Positions 29,011-36,241 of a DNA stretch of 64,000 bases are shown here, in pieces (the stretch's first letter is position 1; each line of letters begins with the position of its first letter). The notes under the pieces were generated by a model that was not told the DNA's origin, ran no database searches, and saw nothing but the letters and a program-made list of their open reading frames with translations. The position numbers and the translations under genes were made by a program. Source of the stretch: Xanthomonas rydalmerensis (GTDB taxonomy: Bacteria; Pseudomonadota; Gammaproteobacteria; Xanthomonadales; Xanthomonadaceae); NCBI RefSeq assembly GCF_033170385.1, contig NZ_CP126170.1, forward strand, positions 3,992,001 through 4,056,000. Direction: 5' to 3'.

Positions 29011-29930
29011 ACGCAGGGCTGCCCCTGTCGCGGCCGCTGTACCTGGTCGACGCCAGCCTGTACGTGTTCCGCGCCTGGCATTCGATTCCCGACGAGTTCC
29101 AGGACGCGCAGGGCTGGCCGACCAACGCGGTGCACGGCTTCGCCCGCTTCCTGCTCGACCTGCTCGAGCGCGAACGCCCGCAGCACATCGTGATCGCCTT
29201 CGACGAAGCGCTGGACAGCTGCTTCCGGCATCGCCTGTACGCGGCCTACAAGGCCAACCGCGCGCCGGCGCCGGATGCGCTGCGCCGCCAGTTCGCGCAC
29301 TGCAAGGCACTGTGCGCGGCCCTGGGCCTGGGCGTGCTGGCGCACCACGACTACGAGGCCGACGACCTGATCGGCAGCGCCCTGCACAGCGCACGCGGCG
29401 ACGGCTTCCATGGCGTGATCGTCTCGGCCGACAAGGACCTGTCGCAGTTGCTGCTGGAGTTCGACGAACAGTGGGACTACGGCCGCGGCCAGCGCTGGGG
29501 CGCGGCCGGGGTCAAGGCGCGCCACGGCGTGCATGCGCACCAGATCGCCGACTACCTGGCGCTGACCGGCGATGCGATCGACAACATTCCTGGCGTTACC
29601 GGCATCGGCGCCAAGTCCGCGGCGATCCTGCTGGCGCATTTCGGCGACCTCGACACACTGCTGGCGCGGGTCGACGAAGTGGCGTTCCTGCGCCTGCGCG
29701 GCGCCGCGCAGATGGCCGTGCGCCTGCGCGAACAGCGCGAGCACGCGCTGCTGTGGCGGCAGCTGACCACCATCGCCCTGGACGCGCCCCTGCACATCGC
29801 CGCGCCGGGTTTCGCCCGTGGCGTGGCCGATGCCGACATGCTGCAGGGCCTGTGCGAGGCGCTGCGCTTCGGGCCGCTGACCCGGCGCCGCCTGCTGCAG
29901 GCGGCCGGCCTGGAGTTTGCGGCCGGCTGA
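29007..29930 (+). CDS. 5'-3' exonuclease (FEN family, Xni/PolA-N type)
   Basis: A 307-residue stand-alone exonuclease resembling the N-terminal domain of DNA polymerase I. The metal-binding acidic residues are visible in YLVDASLYVFRAWH, in IVIAFDEALDSCFRH, in HHDYEADDLIGSAL and in VIVSADKDLSQLL. The helix-hairpin-helix DNA contact is DNIPGVTGIGAKSAAILLAHFG. It degrades or trims 5' flaps and primers and may assist PolA. It starts at GTG 29007, overlapping the nitroreductase stop. Confidence 0.92.
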   Translation: MNAGLPLSRPLYLVDASLYVFRAWHSIPDEFQDAQGWPTNAVHGFARFLLDLLERERPQHIVIAFDEALDSCFRHRLYAAYKANRAPAPDALRRQFAHCKALCAALGLGVLAHHDYEADDLIGSALHSARGDGFHGVIVSADKDLSQLLLEFDEQWDYGRGQRWGAAGVKARHGVHAHQIADYLALTGDAIDNIPGVTGIGAKSAAILLAHFGDLDTLLARVDEVAFLRLRGAAQMAVRLREQREHALLWRQLTTIALDAPLHIAAPGFARGVADADMLQGLCEALRFGPLTRRRLLQAAGLEFAAG

Positions 29931-30073
29931 GCGACGGCCTCGCCGCTGCGACCCGACAACACTGCCGAATCGAGGCCGGCGCGCCCTTCAAGGTCAGATG
30001 CACCCGTTGTGCAAGGTCTGGCCTTGGCCGCTACGCCCCGGCGAACCACGCGACGCCGGCGCCGCGTCGCACC

Positions 30074-30094
30074 CGCCAACCGCCAACCGCCAAC
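30074..30094 (+). repeat. Three tandem copies of CGCCAAC
   Basis: CGCCAAC occurs three times in a row in the gap 29931-30206, which otherwise holds no gene. The 7-nt unit resembles a simple-sequence slip product; no role is known. Confidence 0.85.
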
Positions 30095-30206
30095 CGCAGG
30101 CCGCGTGCGCACATCAAAACGACAGCGCACGCTCTACACTGCACCGCATCGCCGGACCGCGCCGCGCGCGACCGCGCCTTCTTCCTCCGCTACCTGCGAG
30201 CTGCCC

Positions 30207-30758
30207 ATGCCCCGCCACGATTCTCCGCCCCGCGTCGTCTACGAAGGCAAGTACCAGCGCATGGTCGTGCGCGGCACCTGGGAGTATTCCGAACGCGTGC
30301 ATGCCGGCGGCCTGGCCGCGATCATCGTGGCGGTCACGCCGGACGACGAGGTGCTGTTCGTCGAACAGTTCCGCGTGCCGCTGCAGGCGCGCACCATCGA
30401 GATGCCGGCCGGGCTGGTCGGCGACATCGATGCCGGCGAATCGATCGAGGTGTCGGCAGTGCGCGAACTGGAAGAGGAAACCGGCTGGACCGCCGACCAC
30501 GCCGAGGTATTGCTGATCGGCCCGACCTCGTCCGGGGCCAGCAACGAAAAGATCGCCTTCGTCCGCGCCAGCGGCCTGCACAAGGTCGGCAACGGCGGTG
30601 GCGACGCCAGCGAGGACATCACCGTGCATTCGGTGCCGCGCACCCGCGCCGCCGCGTGGCTGGTGCAGAAGATGGGCGAAGGCTACGAACTGGACGCGAA
30701 GCTGTGGGCCGGGCTGTGGATGATCGAACACCACTTGGACGGCACGCCGCGTGTCTGA
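30207..30758 (+). CDS. Nudix hydrolase, ADP-ribose pyrophosphatase type
   Basis: A 183-residue Nudix enzyme that hydrolyses a nucleoside diphosphate linked to another group, probably ADP-ribose. The Nudix box runs from Gly72 to Trp94 (G-x5-E-x7-RELEEETGW) and is complete, with the metal-binding Glu pair in REELEEETG form. The preceding EMPAGLVG is the usual element in ADP-ribose pyrophosphatases. Its stop overlaps the GTG of the following amidohydrolase by eight bases. Confidence 0.93.
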   Translation: MPRHDSPPRVVYEGKYQRMVVRGTWEYSERVHAGGLAAIIVAVTPDDEVLFVEQFRVPLQARTIEMPAGLVGDIDAGESIEVSAVRELEEETGWTADHAEVLLIGPTSSGASNEKIAFVRASGLHKVGNGGGDASEDITVHSVPRTRAAAWLVQKMGEGYELDAKLWAGLWMIEHHLDGTPRV

Positions 30759-31548
30759 GCCGCACGCGTCCGCCCTGCCAGCGCTACTGGGCGCCGACGA
30801 CCCGGCGGTATTCAGCGTCCACCGCCCGCACGGCACGTCGCCGTTCGTGCTGCTGGCCGACCACGCCGGGCAGGCGGTGCCCCGCGCGCTGCACGGCCTC
30901 GGCCTGGCGCAGGCGGAACTGGACCGGCACATCGGTTGGGACATCGGCATCGCCGGCACCACCCGTGCACTGTCCGCGTTGCTCGACGCCTGGGCGATCG
31001 AACAGACCTATTCGCGGCTGCTGATCGACTGCAACCGCCCGCTCGCCTCGCCGACGCTGATCCCGTCCGTCAGCGACCGCACCGCGGTGCCGGGCAACGC
31101 CGCACTGACGGCGGCGCAGCGGCAGCAGCGCATCGACGCCGTGCATGCGCCCTACCACGCGCGCATCGCCGCCGAGCTGGACGCACGCCGTGCCGCCGCG
31201 CGACCCACCGTGCTGGTGATGATGCACAGCTTCACCCCGACGCTGGACGGCGTGCCGCGGCCCTGGCATGCCGGCGTGCTCTACCACCGCGACACCCGCT
31301 TCGCCCACGCGCTGCTGCAGGCGCTACGCGAGGAAGACGACCTGCTGGTCGGCGACAACGCGCCGTACGCGGTCAGCGACAGCAGCGACTACGCGGTGCC
31401 CGTGCACGGCGAAGGCCGCGGCCTGCCGCATGTGGAACTCGAAATCCGCCAGGACCTGATCGCCGACGCCGTCGGCCAACAGGCCTGGGCGCAGCGGCTG
31501 GCGCGGATCTTCAGCGCCTTGCAGCCGCAGTTGCTGGCGTTGGAGTAA
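30751..31548 (+). CDS. N-formylglutamate amidohydrolase family protein
   Basis: A 265-residue zinc-dependent amidohydrolase of the N-formylglutamate deformylase family. Visible parts are the N-terminal VLLADHAGQAVP, the arginine-binding IEQTYSRLLIDCNRP, the metal-ligand region VLVMMHSFTP and the C-terminal GRGLPHVELEIRQDLI, with Glu as a ligand. In histidine catabolism such enzymes make glutamate and formate, but no hut genes are nearby, so the substrate is open. GTG 30751 overlaps the Nudix gene. Confidence 0.88.
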   Translation: MSEPHASALPALLGADDPAVFSVHRPHGTSPFVLLADHAGQAVPRALHGLGLAQAELDRHIGWDIGIAGTTRALSALLDAWAIEQTYSRLLIDCNRPLASPTLIPSVSDRTAVPGNAALTAAQRQQRIDAVHAPYHARIAAELDARRAAARPTVLVMMHSFTPTLDGVPRPWHAGVLYHRDTRFAHALLQALREEDDLLVGDNAPYAVSDSSDYAVPVHGEGRGLPHVELEIRQDLIADAVGQQAWAQRLARIFSALQPQLLALE

Positions 31549-31549
31549 G

Positions 31550-32142
31550 CCGAGGCGGACGCAAGCCCAGCGATCTCCCATGCCTCGCGCGACAGGCAGG
31601 GCGCTGCACCGCATGCGCCGCGCGGGTAGCGCAGGCACAACGCGATGACCATGCCCAGGACCGCGAACAGCGCAGCCCCGTACTGCGCCCGCGCCAACCC
31701 ATCCAGCGCCGCCGCACTGGCGGCCGGTTGCGCGCCGCGCGCCGCATTGGCCACCATCACCAGCACTGCCAGGCCCACCGCACCACCGATCTGCTGCGCG
31801 GTGGCGGCCATGCCCGAGGCCCCCCCCCTGCTGCGGTGCCGGCACGCCCTGGCCGGCTACCACCCACATCGCCGTCCAACTCATGCCCTGCCCCACGCTG
31901 AGCAGGACAATGCCCGGCAGCAGCGGCCAATAGCCCGCGCCGTGCGGCAATGCGACGGTCGCTCCCGCGATGCCCAGCGCACCTGCGCCAAAGCCCCAGG
32001 CCAGCACCTGCCGCGGCGAACGCCGCTGCAGCAAGCATTCGGCGATGCGGATGCCGACGGCGCAGACCACGGTCGGCGGCAGGAACGCCATCCCGGCCTG
32101 CAGCGGGCTCCAGCCGTAGCCGTCCTGAAAGTACAGCGCCAG
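31550..32142 (-). pseudogene. Truncated and frameshifted MFS transporter remnant
   Basis: Two minus-strand frames carry the last third of a drug-efflux-type MFS protein. The first reads LALYFQDGYGWSPLQAGMAF to WVVAGQGVPAPQQ; the second continues as GGASGMAATAQQIGGAVGLAVLVMVANA down to LCLRYPRG. The break is in a run of nine G on the coding strand (9 C at 31820-31828 on plus); eight would keep one frame. The N-terminal two thirds are missing: the homology stops at the ATG of the LysR gene at 32143. The 3' end has no clear stop and runs into the amidohydrolase gene. Confidence 0.78.
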
Positions 32143-33027
32143 ATGGATCTCAACGCCGTGCGCATGCTGGTGCAGGTGGCGGAGGCGCGCAGTTTCACCG
32201 TCGCCGCTGGCCAGCTCGGGGCCAGTCAATCGGGCCTGTCCCGCGCGATCGGCAGGCTGGAGGCGGCGCTCGGCGTCAAGCTGTTGCAGCGCACGACCCG
32301 CAACGTCGGGCTGACCCCGGACGGACGCCAGTTCGTCGAGCAGGTGGCGCCGTTGCTGAGCGGCCTGGACGAGGCCGAGCGGCAACTGGCGGACCGCTCC
32401 TGCACGCCGTCCGGCACGCTGAAGATCAGCGCGCCGTCGATGTTCGGCCGCAAGGTGCTGGTACCGCTGCTGGCCCCATTGCTGGCGCGGCATCCGCAGC
32501 TACGGGTGGAGACCGTGCTCAGCGATCGCCTGGTCGACCTGGTCGAGGAAGGTTTCGACGCCGCATTGCGCACCGGCCCCATCGCCGACAGGCGCATCGT
32601 CGCACGGCCGCTGCGGCCGCTGCGCTGGGTGACCGTCGCCAGTCCCGCCTACCTGGCCGCACACGGCACGCCTACCGACCTGGAGACGCTGCGCGATCAC
32701 GCCTGCCTGGCCATCCGCAATCCGCGCAGCGGGCGCCTGGCGAACTGGCAGTTCCTGCAGGACGGACAACGCTGCGGATTCGCGCCGCCGGCGCGGATGG
32801 TGTTCGACCACGGCGATCCACTGGTCGAAGGCGCCATTGCCGGCATCGGCATCGTGCAGGTGATGGATTTCGCTGTGGCCGATGCACTGGCCGACGGACG
32901 ACTGCAACGTGTGCTGCAGCCGTTCGAAGGCCGCAGCCGCACGCTATCGTTGATCTATCCACCGTCACGGCAGCGCTCGGCCAAGCTGCACGTGTTGACG
33001 GACGCGCTGCTGGCCGGGAGCTGGTGA
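32143..33027 (+). CDS. LysR-family transcriptional regulator
   Basis: A 294-residue LysR regulator. The winged HTH is at residues 1-60 (MDLNAVRMLVQVAEARSFTVAA, recognition helix GASQSGLSRAIGRLEAALGVKLLQR) and the effector domain from about 90 (LKISAPSMFGRKVLVPLL). Its ATG sits exactly where the truncated MFS gene on the other strand breaks off. It would normally be divergent from, and control, that transporter. Its own upstream control region appears lost, so expression is doubtful. The ligand is unknown. Confidence 0.92.
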   Translation: MDLNAVRMLVQVAEARSFTVAAGQLGASQSGLSRAIGRLEAALGVKLLQRTTRNVGLTPDGRQFVEQVAPLLSGLDEAERQLADRSCTPSGTLKISAPSMFGRKVLVPLLAPLLARHPQLRVETVLSDRLVDLVEEGFDAALRTGPIADRRIVARPLRPLRWVTVASPAYLAAHGTPTDLETLRDHACLAIRNPRSGRLANWQFLQDGQRCGFAPPARMVFDHGDPLVEGAIAGIGIVQVMDFAVADALADGRLQRVLQPFEGRSRTLSLIYPPSRQRSAKLHVLTDALLAGSW

Positions 33028-33097
33028 AGCCCGCCCACCGCCGATGGCATGGCAACGCGCGGCAGAGACGGCGCACGCCAGGCGCACAACCCGTCGT

Positions 33098-33769
33098 CTA
33101 TTTCAGCGTCGGCACCGACATCCACGGAAACGCCTTGTAGCCTTGCGCCTGCAAGGGGGCGCCAAGTGCGGCGAAGTCGGTCGCGATTGCCGTGGCGCGG
33201 CGACGATCCAGTGCCTCGCCTAGTGTCAGCGAGCCGGCACGACAGGCGGCCAGCGCCTGCCCGATCGGCCAATCCAGCAGGCGCGCGACCTGCTGCGCCA
33301 CCGGCTTCACGTGTTCGGGCGGGCAGCTTGCAAGCACCAGGTCGAACGAGGCAAAGATGCCTGCACCGACGCCAGCCGCACGCGCTGCCTCCCATGCGTC
33401 CTCGTCCGCCTCGCCGAGGGCTTCGTCCACGCCCTCGACCTGCAGGAACGCGTCGTACTCGGCGTAGTAGGCCAGTGCCTGCGCGTAGTCCTGCAAGGTC
33501 GACAACGGGCATTGCCGCTTCTGCACGTCCAGCACGTCGGCAAACGTTGCCGGCTCCAGGTACGGCGCCAGGCCCAGCGCGCGCGCCGCCGCCGGCGCTG
33601 CACCAGCATCGTCGAACGCGGTAGCTTCGTCGGGCGGCAACCAGAAGCGCGCCTGCAGTGGTTCCTCGCCGCTGGCATGCACCCAGCCGAACGCCTCGTG
33701 CACGTGAGCGTCGTCGTTGCAGGCGGCAAAGGCGTCCAGCGTCTGGCGCAAGGTCAACAGCGGAATCAT
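33098..33769 (-). CDS. Hypothetical protein, 223 residues
   Basis: I do not recognise a named family. The protein is soluble and acidic, rich in Ala, Asp and Glu, starting MIPLLTLRQTLDAFAACNDDAHVHEAFG. Its middle (EYDAFLQVEGVDEALGEADED) is strongly acidic and the C-terminus ends in KAFPWMSVPTLK. The start ATG is well placed and codon use is like the neighbours. The flanking gap 33770-34172 (about 400 bases) shows no gene, only a C8 run at 33861-33868, so it stands alone. Confidence 0.6.
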   Translation of the reverse strand: MIPLLTLRQTLDAFAACNDDAHVHEAFGWVHASGEEPLQARFWLPPDEATAFDDAGAAPAAARALGLAPYLEPATFADVLDVQKRQCPLSTLQDYAQALAYYAEYDAFLQVEGVDEALGEADEDAWEAARAAGVGAGIFASFDLVLASCPPEHVKPVAQQVARLLDWPIGQALAACRAGSLTLGEALDRRRATAIATDFAALGAPLQAQGYKAFPWMSVPTLK

Positions 33770-34172
33770 GCGTCGTCGGGCAGGCAGCGCGCGGCAGCAC
33801 AGTCTACGTCAGGCGTGCGCATGCCTGGCGCCGAGGCGCCGAGACCGGGCCATTCACTGTCCCCCCCCGGGCGACGCACCGCACGTGGACGCGCGGTGCC
33901 CGGTCGACGGCAGGCACTCGCTGGCTTGGCCACCGCCGACCACATCCGGCGCCGACCGCGCCGCGATGCGATCGCGGTGCCGCAGCGTGCGGCCCGACCC
34001 AACTGGCGCTGGCGATCCGCCGAGAGGCCGATCGCCGCCACAGCTCGGGACCCACGCCCGCCGAGGATGCCGAACAGGCGAGGGGGCGCCTTCACGCCCA
34101 CCTGAGCGTGCGCTGCGCACTCTCGGACTACGCCGTCCACATCCGGACGTCCCGCCACGCACCGGACCGCCC

Positions 34173-35057
34173 ATGCTCATTCGTCTCGGCTACGAGATCC
34201 GTTACCACTTCCCGCAGCCGACCCCGGTGCTGGCCATGCTCGATATCCACGACAGCCGTCGCACCGACATCGTCGTCGCCACCGCGCTGCAGGCCGAACC
34301 GGCGATCCCGCTGCGCGGCTACCGCGACCAGTTCGGCAACAGTTGCACACGCATGCTGGCCCCGGCCGGCGTACTGACGCTGCGCGCCGACGCGGTGGTG
34401 CGCGACAGCGGCCTGCCCGACCAGTACCGCTACGACGCGCCGCAGACGCCGGTGGAACAGTTGCCGGACGACACCCTGGTGTACCTGCTCGGCAGCCGCT
34501 ACTGCGAGACCGATCTGCTCAGCAGCATGGCCTGGGACCTGTTCGGCAGCGCGCCCACCGGCTGGGCGCGGGTGCAGGCGATCTGCGACTACGTGCATGC
34601 GCAGATCGAATTCGGCTACGCCCACGCGCGTTCGACCAAGAGCGCCGCGCAGGCGCTGCAGGAAGGCCGCGGCGTGTGCCGCGACTTCGCGCATGCGGCC
34701 ATCGCGCTGTGCCGCTGCATGAACATCCCGGCGCGTTATTGCACCGGCTATCTGGGCGACATCGGCGTCCCCGCCTCGGACGCGCCGATGGACTTTTCCG
34801 GCTGGTTCGAGGCGTTCCTCGATGGGCATTGGTACACCTTCGATGCGCGCCACAACCTGCCGCGCATCGGCCGGGTGCTGATCGCGCGCGGCCGCGACGC
34901 CGCCGACGTCGCGATCAGCAACACCTTCGGCGACAACACCCTCGAATCGTTCGTGGTGTGGACCGAGGAAACCGACCAGGCGCGCCTGGACCCACGCCCC
35001 GCCGCGACAGGCGCCACCGGCACGACGGCACTGCACGACGCCGGCCTGCCGCTGTAG
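34173..35057 (+). CDS. Transglutaminase-like family protein
   Basis: A 294-residue protein with an N-terminal beta domain (1-105) and a transglutaminase-like core. Cys169 in GRGVCRDFAHAAIAL is the expected nucleophile and the later MDFSGWFEAFLDGHWYTFDARHN contains the Trp and Asp blocks. The position usually taken by the catalytic His (H-A-W) reads S-G-W here, so classical Cys-His-Asp catalysis is doubtful unless another His (219 or 227) substitutes. Similar proteins are common beside ATP-grasp or DUF403 genes; none is adjacent here. Confidence 0.82.
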   Translation: MLIRLGYEIRYHFPQPTPVLAMLDIHDSRRTDIVVATALQAEPAIPLRGYRDQFGNSCTRMLAPAGVLTLRADAVVRDSGLPDQYRYDAPQTPVEQLPDDTLVYLLGSRYCETDLLSSMAWDLFGSAPTGWARVQAICDYVHAQIEFGYAHARSTKSAAQALQEGRGVCRDFAHAAIALCRCMNIPARYCTGYLGDIGVPASDAPMDFSGWFEAFLDGHWYTFDARHNLPRIGRVLIARGRDAADVAISNTFGDNTLESFVVWTEETDQARLDPRPAATGATGTTALHDAGLPL

Positions 35058-35179
35058 TGCGCTTGCGCTGCATGGCGTGGCCGGCGACGGCGGCGCCCGC
35101 ACGGCGGAAACCCGCAACGATGCGCGCCTGAATCCTCCGGGCACGGCATGCGCCAGCGCCGGCGCACGCCGTTCCCGCG

Positions 35180-36121
35180 TCAGGCGAAGCCGTCGGTAGC
35201 GCGTACCAGTGCGTCGACGTTCTCGGGCTCGAACGCGGAATGGCCCGAGGCCGGCGTGATCTGCAGCGTCGCCTTCGGCCAGGCTTTGGCCAGGTCCCAG
35301 GCGTTGGCCAGCGGGCAGACCACATCGTAGCGGCCGTGCACGATCACCCCGGGGATGTCGGCGATACGGTGCGCGTCGCGCAACAGCTGGTCCTCGACCT
35401 CGAAGAAACCGCCGTTGACGAAGTAGTGGTTCTCGATGCGGGCGAAGGCCAGCGCGAAATGCGGGTCTTCGTGGCTGTCGACGAAATCGGCATCCACATG
35501 CAGGAAACTGGTCGCGCCTTCCCACACGCTCCAGGCCTTGGCCGCGGCCAGGCGGGTGGCCTCGTCGTCGCTGGTCAGGCGTCGGTGGAAGGCGGAGATC
35601 AGGTCGGCGCGCTCCACCGGCGGGATCGCCGCGATGTAGTGCTCCCAGGCATCGGGGAACAGGCGGCTGGCGCCTTCCTGGTAGAACCACTCCAGTTCCC
35701 AGCGGCGCAGCATGAAGATGCCACGCAGCACCAGCTCGGTGACGCGCTCAGGATGCGTCTGCGCGTAGGCCAGTGCCAGGGTCGAGCCCCAACTGCCGCC
35801 GAACACCTGCCAGCGCTCGATGCCCAGGTGCGTGCGCAGCCGTTCGATGTCGGCGACCAGGTCCCAGGTGGTGTTGTCGACCAGGTCGGCATGCGGCGTG
35901 GAACGGCCGGAGCCGCGCTGGTCGAACAGTACGATGCGGTACTTGGCCGGATCGTGGAAGCGGCGCATCTTGGCGTTGCAGCCGCCGCCCGGGCCACCGT
36001 GCAGCAGCACCACCGGCTTGCCGTGCGGGTTGCCGCACTGTTCGTAGGACAGGGTATGCCGTGCGTCCACCGGCAACATGCCGCTGTCGAACGGCTCGAT
36101 CTCGGGATACAGCGTGCGCAT
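35180..36121 (-). CDS. pip: Proline iminopeptidase (prolyl aminopeptidase)
   Basis: A 313-residue alpha/beta-hydrolase of the S33 family that removes N-terminal proline from peptides. The nucleophile Ser110 lies in the elbow GGSWGS (108-113); the oxyanion loop HGGPGGGC (41-48), the RGSGRSTPH loop and the late segments GRYDVVCPL (Asp) and ASGHSAF (His) complete the triad. The length is that of the Xanthomonas enzyme known from structural work. It is transcribed alone. Confidence 0.95.
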   Translation of the reverse strand: MRTLYPEIEPFDSGMLPVDARHTLSYEQCGNPHGKPVVLLHGGPGGGCNAKMRRFHDPAKYRIVLFDQRGSGRSTPHADLVDNTTWDLVADIERLRTHLGIERWQVFGGSWGSTLALAYAQTHPERVTELVLRGIFMLRRWELEWFYQEGASRLFPDAWEHYIAAIPPVERADLISAFHRRLTSDDEATRLAAAKAWSVWEGATSFLHVDADFVDSHEDPHFALAFARIENHYFVNGGFFEVEDQLLRDAHRIADIPGVIVHGRYDVVCPLANAWDLAKAWPKATLQITPASGHSAFEPENVDALVRATDGFA

Positions 36122-36241
36122 GGCGACTCCTGCGGGAAAACCGCGATTCTACCCATGCGCGCCACGATGGGCGGCGCCGACCGGCAACGGCCGGCCGCGA
36201 ACGGACCTGACGCAGCGCCGATCGGCCAACCGGTGTCGGCG

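Noticed and set aside
34173..35690. Minus-strand frame opposite the transglutaminase-like gene
   Set aside because: Its first part is the out-of-frame shadow of the pip gene and the rest is antisense; no motif.
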